Assembly: GCA_037975125.1 (NCBI GenBank)
Contig: CM075853.1
Location: 92,064,773 to 92,128,772, forward strand
Length of the DNA stretch: 64,000 bases
DNA from: Latrodectus hesperus
Taxonomy: Eukaryota > Arthropoda > Arachnida > Araneae > Theridiidae
Direction: 5' to 3'
This document shows positions 22,301 to 30,865 of this stretch, piece by piece. Both the position numbers and the translations under genes were made by a program. Below the pieces are notes generated by a model. It did not search any database. It was not told the DNA's origin and saw nothing but the letters and a program-made list of their open reading frames with translations. The number at the start of each line of letters is the position of its first letter. Within the stretch, counting starts at the first letter, position 1.

Positions 22301-23907
22301 ACTAACAGTGAAATATATGTGCATAATATGATGTGTTTTATAATGCTGTCTAAAATATTTTATTATTATATGTTGTTTATTTATTTTTTTCTTTTTGTTT
22401 AGTTTGAAGTGAATACTTTTGAATTTCGAAAATATATTTATGTAATGATTTGAGCTATTCATTCAGGCTATCCCACCATAAGGGAGCTGATTAATTCTGG
22501 TGGCATAAACAATACAACTGACTATTGTTCTGAAATGTTTCAACATAATACGTCATCATTATCATTTGCTTTAGGATAGTCTTTTTTAAAGCTTGAATTT
22601 TCGTTTTTATTATTTACAAATTAGGGTTTGCTAAATTGAAACAATGTTAAGGGATTTACTTATATTTGTAAAGAACCTTTTACTGAATTAGAGTACTGAT
22701 GTCAAAGAATAAAGTTAAAAATTACTATAAAAATATTCTGTATTCTTAAAGGGCTGAAATTTTAATACATTGTACAATGTTGTGGTGAATTTTATTTTCT
22801 CTTTTTAATTGTAATTTTGTGAATATTTACACAATTACAAGTATTCACAAAATTATTATTTTAATGTTGCAAATGTATGAGTTATCTTTTTATTTCAGGA
22901 CATTGACATGTGTTCTCGGCCATCAACAAGCGTACATTTGATTGGTGGAAGTAAATGTACATTTGGTCCTTCATATTGGTGCAGATCTTCAGCTCATGCA
23001 TTAGCCTGTAAAGTAAGTTAATTCATTATTTTAAATTTATTATTATTTTTAAAAGAAGTTCTTTAAAATTAAAATCTTAAATGAAAGAAGAACTCCTTTG
23101 ATTTTATTGAATAAGAGTTTAAGTTCTTACTGCAAAATTTTATATATATTGTATGTAAATTTTATTATTATTATATGTATTGCAGTATCCTTGGAATTTG
23201 TAAAACTACCATAAATATTATAATTGTTACAAGTTATATTTTGATAAGTTTAAATGTTTTTTTTTTTTTTTTTTTTTACTTAATTTTATAAAAGCATTTT
23301 AAAACTGAAAAAAATTATTTATATAAATTTAAAAACTTAGTTATTTACATGTTTTATTTTTAATTATTATGTTTTATCGTTCTCCAAATCTTAAATTTTT
23401 TTTTAATTTCCTTAATTTTTATATATTATTATCTTGAAGTGCATGTTTTAATAAATAGTTTCATTTTCTAAAAAATGTTTTTGGTGATAAATGCATATTT
23501 TTTTGCAAATTCTACATTTTTTGCATAGTTCATTTTTATTTAATGAAAAGTTATTTATCATCCATTCTCCTGTATTAATACTTCCAAAGAAATAATTTAG
23601 AATATTTTAAGCAAATTACTTTGATTAATATTAATATATTGACATTATAGATAATTTTAAAAATAAATGGAAGTTAAGGAGTATATGTAAAATCACATTT
23701 TTAAATAATCCGTGTAAAATGAAACGCAAATTTAATGAAATAAATCTGTTAAATAATTACGAACTATTGAAACTATAATAAAAAAATTTTAAATTATTTT
23801 ACTACATTTGATATTAAACTAGATAAAATAAGAATGCTAAGCATTGTTTTGTTTTTGTTTTGTAGGCTGAAAGCTACTGCAAAACCAAAATGTTGAAAAA
23901 TAACTAG
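1207..23907 (+). CDS. PSAP: Prosaposin, 5'-partial (15 visible exons)
   Basis: Precursor of saposins, small lysosomal proteins that lift sphingolipids from membranes and present them to hydrolases; normally cut into single saposins in the lysosome. Exons seen: 1207-1387, 1757-1860, 3717-3879, 3989-4095, 4487-4649, 6456-6562, 7054-7216, 8894-8997, 11128-11290, 14935-14979, 16754-16830, 18300-18495, 20076-20311, 22899-23012, 23866-23907. All borders are GT-AG and all phases agree, giving 1965 coding bases, 654 residues plus TAG. Order: second half of a saposin B domain (1-60), six full saposin B domains with the C-x2-C, C-x10-C and C-x5-C cysteine pattern, then a saposin A-type tail (about 612-646) with GPSYWC. 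Signal peptide, N-terminal saposin A domain and the first half of domain 1 must lie left of the window. Vertebrate prosaposin has four saposins; this has at least seven. Family assignment is firm; processing is inferred. Confidence 0.97.
1757..1860 (+). CDS. PSAP: Prosaposin exon: saposin domain 2, A half
   Basis: Residues 61-95. Acceptor tttcag, donor AAA|GTAATT, phase 1 to 0. Carries the CDLC motif that opens the domain, followed by an amphipathic helix. Confidence 0.93.
1861..3716. other. Prosaposin intron, no gene seen
   Basis: 1.9 kb of AT-rich DNA between the A and B exons of domain 2. Includes a G7 run near 2641. A stretch after 3226 follows an ag and stays open for some 45 codons but shows no saposin cysteines. 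Confidence 0.7.
3717..3879 (+). CDS. PSAP: Prosaposin exon: saposin domain 2, B half
   Basis: Residues 96-149, exactly 54 codons plus one base, the same length as the B exons of domains 3, 4 and 5. Contains CNLLPESFRDDC and ICPALKLC. Acceptor ttag, donor CAG|GTAAAA. Confidence 0.95.
3989..4095 (+). CDS. PSAP: Prosaposin exon: saposin domain 3, A half
   Basis: Residues 150-185, phase 1 to 0. Acceptor ttttag, donor AAG|GTACAT. Contains CDVC preceded by a short basic linker (Pro-Gln-Arg-Val-Lys), a plausible site for release of the mature saposin. Confidence 0.95.
4487..4649 (+). CDS. PSAP: Prosaposin exon: saposin domain 3, B half
   Basis: Residues 186-239, 54 codons plus one base. Contains CARLPESLAAEC and VCSLLNIC. 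Acceptor cttcag, donor CAG|GTATAT. Confidence 0.95.
4650..6455. other. Prosaposin intron, no gene seen
   Basis: 1.8 kb, very AT-rich, low-complexity A and T runs. No coding, RNA or transposon signature recognised. Confidence 0.7.
6456..6562 (+). CDS. PSAP: Prosaposin exon: saposin domain 4, A half
   Basis: Residues 240-275. Acceptor atgcag, donor GAA|GTATAG. Lys/Glu-rich linker (SLKKEEPKK), then CDLC. Close copy of the exon at 8894-8997. Confidence 0.95.
7054..7216 (+). CDS. PSAP: Prosaposin exon: saposin domain 4, B half
   Basis: Residues 276-329. Acceptor ttttaag, donor ACCA|GTAAGT. Contains CSYLPKSIATKC and VCAALKVC. Matches the exon at 11128-11290 at 45 of 54 residues, counted by eye. 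Confidence 0.95.
7805..8744 (-). mobile_element. Internally deleted mariner (Tc1/mariner) element
   Basis: Terminal inverted repeats of about 23 bp: left AGGTCAAGTCATAAATAACT (from 7805); right, read inward on the minus strand, AGGTCGAGTCATAAGCAACT (from 8744); both continue with TCC. TA precedes the left end; AA follows the right end, where TA is expected. About 940 bp against roughly 1.3 kb for full mariners. It lies inside a prosaposin intron, opposite in orientation to the gene. Confidence 0.88.
7885..8569 (-). pseudogene. Mariner transposase remnant
   Basis: Degenerate reading frame on the minus strand. Near 8567-8440 the start is recognisable (Met-Glu-Ser, HVKLWKFKQSNSAKATAE), resembling the first helix-turn-helix helix of mariner transposases, followed by a stop. 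Later pieces match the mariner catalytic core and C-terminus: EKRPVL and a decayed HDNARPH-like HDHIQ near 8150, LSLDGLFYH, then DYHH (third acidic residue of the DDD triad) and FNSEEQI to the C-terminal YEK. Several stops and frameshifts, and an internal stretch after the HTH is missing. Not functional. Confidence 0.85.
8894..8997 (+). CDS. PSAP: Prosaposin exon: saposin domain 5, A half
   Basis: Residues 330-364. Acceptor tgtag, donor GAA|GTTAGT. One codon shorter than its copy at 6456 (SLKKEPKK against SLKKEEPKK), otherwise nearly the same around CDLC and KDKKSE. Confidence 0.95.
8998..11127. other. Prosaposin intron, no gene seen
   Basis: 2.1 kb. Contains a near-perfect 16-bp inverted repeat at 9844-9907 and a slightly less AT-rich patch around 9240-9600 of unknown origin. 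An 82-codon open frame at 10753-11001 looks like a chance AT-rich run. Confidence 0.6.
9844..9907. repeat. Inverted repeat, 16-bp arms
   Basis: Arms GTGATGGCGTATTTCT (9844-9859) and AGAAATACACCATCAC (9892-9907) pair with one mismatch around a 32-bp pyrimidine- and TA-rich centre. Could be the remains of a very short MITE; no target duplication is visible. Confidence 0.7.
11128..11290 (+). CDS. PSAP: Prosaposin exon: saposin domain 5, B half
   Basis: Residues 365-418. Acceptor ttttaag, donor CCTA|GTAAGT, both shared with the exon at 7054. Contains CSFLPKSFATKC and VCAALNVC. Confidence 0.95.
11291..14934. other. Large prosaposin intron with an unclassified GC-richer patch
   Basis: 3.6 kb. Mostly featureless AT-rich DNA. 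Around 12540-12850 the composition changes abruptly to near-balanced; inside it CCTGCTAGCT (12647-12656) faces AGCTAGCAGG (12770-12779). This looks like an inserted repeat, but I cannot place it in a family. Confidence 0.55.
14935..14979 (+). CDS. PSAP: Prosaposin linker microexon, possibly alternative
   Basis: 45 bases, residues 419-433, no cysteines: TVENPSEIQLESYHK, read through the split first codon. Acceptor tttcag, donor AAAG|GTTTAT. It enters and leaves in phase 1, so skipping it keeps the frame, and it lies in the linker between saposins 5 and 6. Human prosaposin also has a tiny alternatively spliced exon, there of 9 bp and within saposin B. Its reality rests on splice sites and phase only. 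Confidence 0.65.
14980..16753. other. Prosaposin intron with a LINE 3' tail
   Basis: 1.8 kb AT-rich. At about 16550-16595 it contains a short sequence shared with the LINE tail near 27640. Otherwise nothing recognised. Confidence 0.6.
16550..16595 (+). repeat. 5'-truncated LINE tail
   Basis: GGACCTTGCTCCATAAAAAC followed by CAATTAATCAGTCG matches the 3' tail of the LINE fragment at 27641-27681 (GGACTTTGCACCATAAAACC, then CAAT/CAAC units). Extreme 5' truncation is normal for non-LTR retrotransposons. Confidence 0.6.
16754..16830 (+). CDS. PSAP: Prosaposin exon: saposin domain 6, A half
   Basis: Residues 434-459, phase 1 to 0. Shorter than the other A exons because the charged linker is missing: it opens directly with AKDLEC. 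Has CQGC. Acceptor ttcacag, donor CAG|GTATAA. Confidence 0.92.
16831..18299. other. Prosaposin intron carrying a hAT MITE
   Basis: 1.5 kb AT-rich DNA; the only recognised feature is the MITE at 17106-17330. Confidence 0.7.
17098..17338. mobile_element. hAT-type MITE with 8-bp target duplication
   Basis: The element proper is 17106-17330 (225 bp). Ends are CAGCGTTTCTCAACTG and CAGTTGAGAAACACTG, inverted repeats of 16 bp with one mismatch. Both sides carry the identical direct repeat GCGTAAAG (17098-17105 and 17331-17338), the 8-bp target duplication typical of hAT transposition. It is far less AT-rich than its surroundings and has a palindromic GGACCGGTACCGGTCC block near the right end. No coding capacity. 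Confidence 0.95.
18300..18495 (+). CDS. PSAP: Prosaposin exon: saposin domain 6, B half plus linker
   Basis: Residues 460-524, phase 0 to 1. Acceptor tttttag, donor TTAG|GTATAC. Contains CSLLPEKFEKNC and MCYEIQMC, then a 15-residue linker with an N-glycosylation sequon (Asn-Thr-Thr). Eleven codons longer than the other B exons because of this linker. Confidence 0.94.
18496..20075. other. Prosaposin intron, no gene seen
   Basis: 1.6 kb AT-rich. Holds a short imperfect tandem duplication with a 28-bp period (19369-19424, both units starting CTGTATAGTTAG). Confidence 0.65.
20076..20311 (+). CDS. PSAP: Prosaposin exon: saposin domain 7, A and B halves fused
   Basis: Residues 525-603. Carries CSVC, CNVVPSSYKDKC and the fifth cysteine (VCQ) in one 236-base exon, where domains 2 to 6 have an intron. 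It ends in phase 0 inside the C-x5-C motif, so the last cysteine lies in the next exon. Acceptor ttttag, donor CAG|GTAAGA. Confidence 0.96.
21921..22002. repeat. Two adjacent perfect hairpins
   Basis: First: TATATGTCAGTTCA (21921-21934) and its exact complement (21941-21954) around a 6-base loop. Second: AAACTGAAATTATATT (21955-21970) and its exact complement (21987-22002). They abut with no spacer. Confidence 0.9.
22813..22854. repeat. Perfect 13-bp inverted repeat
   Basis: AATTTTGTGAATA at 22813-22825 and its exact complement at 22842-22854, 45 bp before the splice acceptor of the next prosaposin exon. Could fold in the pre-mRNA. Confidence 0.85.
22899..23012 (+). CDS. PSAP: Prosaposin exon: end of saposin 7 and saposin A-type tail
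   Basis: Residues 604-641, phase 0 to 0. DIDMC supplies the last cysteine of saposin 7. Then the saposin A-type motif: CTFGPSYWC, AHALAC. This domain is removed on maturation in vertebrates and is linked to lysosomal targeting. Acceptor tttcag, donor AAA|GTAAGT. Confidence 0.96.
23013..23865. other. Last prosaposin intron
   Basis: 850 bp, AT-rich, with a T-run at about 23260-23277. Nothing else seen. Confidence 0.7.
23866..23907 (+). CDS. PSAP: Prosaposin last coding exon
   Basis: Residues 642-654 and TAG: AESYCKTKMLKNN. The cysteine is the last one of the saposin A-type domain. Acceptor tttgtag; the 3' UTR follows. Confidence 0.92.
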   Translation, partial: AESYCKTKMLKNN

Positions 23908-24127
23908 GATTATACTTTTCAAGCTTACATGACATGGACTTTTTAATTATAAATTTTCTTAATTTTTCTCTTAGTGTAAGTACTGTACAGTTGTGTGATG
24001 TACTAAATCAAGCAGCTATATGGACAAATGTTGAGTTGCCATATATTTATAACTTTTGTGCTTAATGTATATTTTTAAACTCATCAAGATTGTTTGGGAC
24101 TGTTATGTCATGTATATTTGTTTTTGA

Positions 24128-24133
24128 ATTAAA
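24128..24133 (+). terminator. Prosaposin polyadenylation signal, likely
   Basis: ATTAAA, the common variant signal, about 220 bases after the stop codon and shortly before an A-run near 24147. The 3' UTR would be about 23908-24150. Confidence 0.5.
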
Positions 24134-24150
24134 TGTATTTTGTATAAAAA

Positions 24151-27100
24151 AATTGTGTATTTTAATTTTATTTTACTAATAATAAGAGTAATCTGTGTGA
24201 ATTTTAACTATCTATATATTTTATAGCTTAATTTTTGTATAAAATCTAAATAACTGAAAGCATTTTTCAGTAGTTTTAAAAATCAACATGAATAATGTTA
24301 ATATGAAACTGATGTTAATTGATTTTCAAGTATAATCATGTGAAATAATTCTATTTCACATAATTTCATTCAAATTTTTATTTTAAAATCTGCACATAGT
24401 AAATTATAATCCATCTATAAGCAATGATTAGAATAATAAGAAACCAAACATAATTTTTACTTGATATTTTAAATTATTTAATAAAGGATAATTTGAATAA
24501 GAATTTGAGTATGCATAAATTGAAGAAAATAAAGTTGGGATAGAGCTTGTGGAAAACGGTAATTCTTTTGAAAATACATTTCTGAATAATTTTATTTGCC
24601 AATATCAGCATGTTATCAATGAAATTAAACCAAGGTGTCATCTAAATAATTGGTATTCATATTATTTATTATTATTTAAGATTGTTGAAAGCCAAACTTG
24701 GTAAAACAGGATTTGCACTCTAGCCTTCAATTCAATTCTTTGGTTTAATTCTTACTTTAAGCACAGTTACTTACAGTGTTTCAGTACTTTTTAAAGTATA
24801 GTCCAATTGATTTTCATGCAAAAAATGACTGTAAGGCCTCAACCAAATAAAATCAAAATTAGTAAAGAAATATATTCTTGTAAGCATATAAAATAAACTC
24901 ATATTTGGTCTTCAATTTTATAATTTTAATATAAGAAAAATAATAATATAATGCTGTTAGTGATATTTCTTTTTTAAGTATGCTAATATTTTAGACAAAT
25001 TATTTTTATTAATAGAAATAGTACTGAATTGAATCTGTGAAAAATATTTTAGTTCAAATGTTTTGTTTAATTTTTGTTTGCATCATCCTAGTTAGCTTAA
25101 TGATTTCATTATCAGCTTATTTATTAAAAAAAATGTATATTTATGATTATTCAAAACATTTCAAATTTATGTGACATAAATTTGAAATGTTTGGAGATTA
25201 ATCAAATTATAAATGACTTGTGCATGCATATTTCAAAAAAGTATTGGTAGATAACTTAAAAAAAAGATTAAAGAAAATAAATGTTAATCAAGTTATTGGA
25301 ATTGATAGTAAAGTAAACTGTTTTATTATTCATGGTAAATTTGGCTCAAAAGTGTAAAAAAAATAAATAAATAAAAAATTGTAAAATATTAAACAATTGT
25401 TTACAATGATTAGTGCATGAAAGCTAATTTATTCATATTAAGTTATATATATATATATATATATTTAATCTTAATTACTTTTAATACAAAATGTAATGTA
25501 AGGCAAGATAAAACATTAATTTTATTATTTTGTGGGAAAAATAATTAGAAATTTTGCATTTAAAGATGTTTTCTTAACAAATGTTGGTGATATTTGTATG
25601 CCCATTAAAATGTTTTACAAAAATGGCATATGGAGAATACTGTAAAATTATATACCAAAATTATCGCCAAAACATACGAATTAATTATGAAAATCAAGGC
25701 TGTCCAACATGAGGCCAGTAACCTCATTTATGGCAGCATGTAGAACAAACTTTTAAGTGTATAAATAAACCTCAAATATGAAATAAGTTCAATTATTACA
25801 TTAATGATTAAATGCAAGTACAAGTGATGCCCCAGTGACGGTTAGAAAGTCGTAATAAACTCGAATTGGAAATTGATCGGTCCAGTTCGAGTTCCAGCTG
25901 TTCCTATGTATATCAGCGTAGTCCAGTTCAAGTTCTGTCTATTTTATAGCTTCTTGAATATTTGATTGTGATCAAGCAAGATCATTCCAATTCTCTGTTA
26001 GAACTCGAAATCAGAACTATATGGATATCTGACTTTGTCTATTTAAGACAGCAATTGTTATAGTATTGTTTATTTCAACTTGTTATTCCTGGACACATAA
26101 TCTTTTTATTTTAAGTTTGAAGATTTATTACCTTAGTAAAGACTATGTTATAGGTCAATTGTTGATTTAGCATATTAAACAGTGAATATTTATATGAAAA
26201 TTACATTTATTAGAAAATAAAAAAAGTATTACTATGTATAAAGCATATGTTTAACAAACCACAGAGTTTGCTATATTCTATCAAAATCATACTGATTATT
26301 AACTGCTTTTGATTATGTGTGGGTAAGCTAATGATTATGATATAGTTAATTTGTGATTGAATAAGAAAATAAAAGTTTCATTTATACCTATTGGCACTAT
26401 TTAATTATGTTTAACACAAGAATCACAGATAATAATTTTGAAATAGATGAAAGAAATTATTGATTTTAACTGTTTCCTTCCTTTTGCTAATAAGCATATT
26501 CAAATTAATATAATTGCAAATCGTTTATTTGTCTTTATATTGCAAAATTCAATATTACTCTTTGTCACGCTATCTAAAAAAACTGCTTTTTTATTAATTA
26601 CCCTTTAAAATGAAAATGTGATACCAAGATTTCACCATGTCAATGAAACTTAAGCAGGAATAATAATAATAGTTCGAAAAAAAATTAGAACTTAATTCGT
26701 TAATAATAACCAAAATACCATCAAATACATCAGCCGCCTTCGTATTGCCGCATGAGATTCTTGCTAGGTATAACTTAAATTTAACTAACCCATATCACAT
26801 TGTTTTTCATTCCTTCACTTTCCCAAAGCTCATGCTTTTCAATTTTTATCTAAGAACTCTGAATATAGGATTGACAGAATTATATGCATGATCATTTAAA
26901 CTAAGTTGATCATAGTTATTTTCATTTTCTGTATGCTGCATGCTCTCCATTAATCAGAAAATATCATCTAACTTTTAACCTACTTGCCAATCATTTTAAG
27001 TAGTTCCTATTTATCTATGTGACACACTTTGAAACGTTCTTCAGTTTGTCTACAAAAATTATTCCCCTCTCCCTTTTTTTGTTGTATCTGCCAATGTTAT

Positions 27101-27214
27101 TCTTACTCGAGTCAAAAAGGTTCTCTCTGTGTTTCTCTGTTCTTTCACAACAAGTTACATACCAGTTTCTCATCCCTCAGCTCATCTGTTTTACTGTTAT
27201 GAAATGCAGATGTT
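24151..27214. other. Intergenic, no gene seen
   Basis: 3 kb AT-rich. Holds a perfect hairpin (25154-25192), a short (TA)n (25446-25464), and near 25698 GGCTGTCCAACATGAGGCC, which resembles one end of a hAT element without a visible partner. 25810-26040 is less AT-rich and unclassified. Confidence 0.6.
25154..25192. repeat. Perfect 18-bp hairpin with 3-base loop
   Basis: AAACATTTCAAATTTATG (25154-25171), loop TGA, exact complement 25175-25192. About 1 kb downstream of prosaposin. Confidence 0.9.
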
Positions 27215-27681
27215 AGATTGACTCGCCTTCGTATCAGACACAGACATTTGTTCTTAAGTGAACTAAATCCATGGTGTGAAACCTGTGATGAACCATTTAC
27301 TGTTTATCATATTTTAATTTCATGTCTAGATTTTAACCAACAACGCGCTTACACTATCTTAATACTAATTTTTTAACTATGATTGATTTAATAGGAGACC
27401 ACATAGAAACATATTCGCTTTTTTGAGGACAATAGGTTTTATACATTTTATTTAATTTGTATTTTAAATTATATATACATTTGATTTCCTATTTTATATT
27501 CTATAAATAGATTTTAAAATAATATGTACACTGATTTTTGTTTTTTAAATTTTTAATGTTGCTTGGGTTTTTTGAAGAAAGAAAGAAAAATAAAACTACA
27601 AAAATCTAACTCTTGGCGCAGCATTGTCTATTTTTGGACTTTGCACCATAAAACCCAATCAACCAACCAATCGAGTCAAAA
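27215..27681 (+). mobile_element. LINE (non-LTR retrotransposon) 3' end
   Basis: The frame 27215-27376 encodes RLTRLRIRHRHLF, then CETCDEPFTVYHILISC, the C-x2-C...H-x4-C motif found after the RNase H domain at the end of ORF2 in Jockey/I-type LINEs, and stops at TAA. The 3' UTR ends near 27641-27681 in GGACTTTGCACCATAAAACC and CAAT/CAAC repeats, the same tail as at 16550. Upstream ORF2 is not recognisable, so the copy is 5'-truncated. Confidence 0.72.
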
Positions 27682-29810
27682 AAGACCCAAGTATGCACAA
27701 ATTTCATGCATATAATTACTCTAATCTACATACTTATCCTTGGATATCTTGATCTGCTTATCAAATTTTATCTTATTATTATTGACAAGTAGATTAATTA
27801 ATTCTGGCCTCTAGAGTATACATTGTTATTTAATAATCTATTTTTGTGGTGTAGCGAATCCCCTTTGTCTTCCTTCTGTCTCTAATACATTTCCAATTAG
27901 TTTCTTTTGTATATTCTTTTATTTTATAACCATTTTTCAAAATTGGGCTGTATATAAAGTAACTCTTTCTTGAAAATTGATACAGCTTTTCATTTTCTTT
28001 TACAAGTGGTTAAAAATTGCCACTTTTATTTAGAAAACCACAGATAGATACGATTAATTATCAATAGTCATGTTCATTGTCAGTGTTCATTCTCTATAAT
28101 GCAAATCATACTTTTTTTTTTTTTTTTTGCTGATGGTGAAAGTACTGGACACTTCAGTTTGTCTTCGCTATTGCACGATTCATGAAAATGCACAGTTCAC
28201 CTACTTTTCTAACGATTAGTATTCTTAATCCTGATTGACCATGTGATATACTAATTTCCATACTTATTCCTATTTTATTCAATAGCAAAGCGAAAATGGC
28301 AAGAATTTTTGGTTGCCTTGTGATTTCATAGTATTTTTTTAAGAAATTTTGATGTCACACATTTATTATAGATTTTTTTAAAGCAGCTGTACAGAAACAA
28401 TTACTTTATTTATATATAGAAATCAAATTGTTGTTGAGTCACTAATATTTTCAATTTTAGCATAAAATAAAGATATTTTCAGTCAATCGTTCTTAGTTAT
28501 TTTCTTGTTTATAAACTTCGGTCACTAAAAGGTCTTGTGAAATTATTAAAAAATGTTATTTATCAATACAAAAACAATGAAATGAAATTGCATGGAAAAT
28601 TCAAGCTAACAGAATCTATTTGGTTATATGGAAGCGAGTAGAATAAAAATTAAATAAAAACGTTGGAAAAAATTAAAGAACCATCTACTCAAGAATGTAT
28701 TTTTATTCCTTGTGATAAGAATATTAAACATGTAACAATAAAACGATTGTTTGAATTTTAAAAAGTTTTATATTATTTTCCTTTTTCTCAAGATTCAATT
28801 AAGTATGCATATATTAATAAAAAATAATGGTATCTTATTTTCATAATTTTAATAATGTGTTAAGTTCTATTTTAGTCGATCTAAACATTAAAATACGAAA
28901 ATACAAGATAATTATGGTGTGATGTAACGGTAGTGTAATCAAACGTATTATGATAATAGGGGCTTTGAAAATCCAAACTTCTCTTATACATATTTTAATC
29001 AATATTCGATCGGATAATAATTGCTCTGAATATATTTTTTTATATCTTTTGCAAATTTTTCTTTCGATTTGCTGAAATGAGCTTATTTTCATTTAAGATT
29101 GAATCTATGTATTCATTAATTCAAAATTTATATTTATGTGAATCACCCATTACACACACTTTACTATATAGACAAAACTATTTAGAAAAAATAAATAATT
29201 AAGAAGTAATAAATTTCTGAATGACTCTGGGAGAAGTATGAAAAAATAAAGTTAGTAAATTTGTTAATCATCCATTAATTTGCGGTGATATGTCTCATGC
29301 ACTTGAATTTTACTGAGATCTATGTTATGTTAAAAATCTCTCCCATTTCTGTAGTCATAGCAGAAACTGAGTTCTCGCAAACTACTGTCAGAAGCAAAAC
29401 TTTCATATACAGCTTTGCTGGTTTCGTATTATAACAGTCAAATAACTATAGATCAACTGTTAGTTACCTATATTTATACAAAATATTTAAATATAAATAT
29501 TAAAAGAATAGGGAAAAATGCGGCGGGAGCTTGCGGCCTGTTGTGTACAGAGATGACATTGCTCTGTAACTGCAGTTTCTGTTTTGGCATTCTACGCCAA
29601 AATTTAAAAGATTATTATGCATTTAGAGACATGAGTCTCATTATGAATAATTAATCTGTTATTTAAGTTTTTTAAGCCGTCTTACGAATAAGTGTTTTGT
29701 TATTAAAGACATCAATCTCGAAATTAATGAATAGTTAATTGTTTGGACTTCTTAGACCAACTTTATATGTAAATTATGAATGTTTGCGAGGCCAGTCTCT
29801 TATATATATA
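27682..29810. other. Intergenic, no gene seen
   Basis: 2.1 kb AT-rich with a T-run near 28111-28128. No coding or repeat family recognised. Confidence 0.65.
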
Positions 29811-30865
29811 CAAGCTGACCCAGCCACGCGTTGCAGTGGCTGAGTTTTTAAAATACATTGAATCAATTTTTTACTAATTCTTGGGTTCAATCAAATTAAT
29901 ATTTTCTAAAAAATTTAGAATAGGTTCATTCATAGGAGATTAAAAATAAAACGTTTCACCAAAATTTAATAGTAATAGGTAAAGTATCGAAATTTTGAAA
30001 TTAAGCACAAATCAACATATACTTTCTGAATTTACATTTTATTCATCTTATATTAAATTATAATTTGTAATCAGTGACTTACTTATAAAATATACCATAT
30101 AAATTAAAGACATCTAAAAATAAATTGTTATAAATGAGGTAGATAACATTGACATCGAACTATTTTTATTTTAATGTTAAATTATATTAAAACTAAAAAT
30201 TTTTTCCGCGGCATTATACTGAAATAAAAAAATTAAAAGAATTTATCATTTGAATAAATAAATTAGATCAAAATATTCTACTGAATAAATTAATAATTAT
30301 CAAATTATAAAATAAAAATAATAAAAGGCTATCAAGAAATACTTACATATTTTCGAGGTGGTATGAAAATTAGTAGAGAAAAACAGTAATAAATAAAATT
30401 TTATTTTACTATTTATAATATTAAAAATATTCAAACTGAATACTGCACAATAATAACACAATACAAAGTATAATTATGAAAATGATTCACGAAAAATTGT
30501 TATAGTATCATTATACATCATGAAAATATATGTAAATTCTATATTTAACCACGCGCTTGCGCGCGCACGATAATTTTCTCGAAGATGGTATAATCTAGAA
30601 AAATAAACACGTCGCCATCTGCCGAATACCTGTGCAACTTAGATGCTAAACCGCCATCTATTAGGAACTTACAGAACTAACCTAAAAAAATAAAAAAAAT
30701 TTAGGGTTGTACTACCCCTAACATTTAGGGGGATGAAAAATAGATGTTGGCCGATTCTCATAGATACCGGATAAGCACAAAAAATTTCATCAAAATCGGT
30801 CAAGCCGTTTCGGAGGAGTATGGCAACGAAAACTGTGACACGAGAATCTATCTTATAAATGATAT
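29811..30865 (+). repeat. Dispersed repeat of unknown class
   Basis: Starts at a TA-rich tract with AGCTGACCCAGCCACGCGTT and ends with a less AT-rich block (30540-30850) that includes AAATCGGTCAAGCCGTTTCG and CTGTGACACGAGAATC, then another TATA tract. These end blocks resemble common arthropod interspersed repeats inserted into TA-rich sites, probably a non-autonomous retroelement. The centre is AT-rich without an open frame. The open frame at 30744-30959 is part of this repeat, not a gene. Confidence 0.55.

Larger units (their letters stand above)
20312..22898. other. Prosaposin intron with several hairpins
   Basis: 2.6 kb. Contains inverted repeats at 20527-20568 (imperfect), 21921-21954, 21955-22002 and 22813-22854. 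No open frame or transposon recognised. Confidence 0.65.

Noticed and set aside
25690..25760. Possible hAT element end (GGCTGTCCAACATGAGGCC)
   Set aside because: No inverted partner and no target duplication found within several kilobases.
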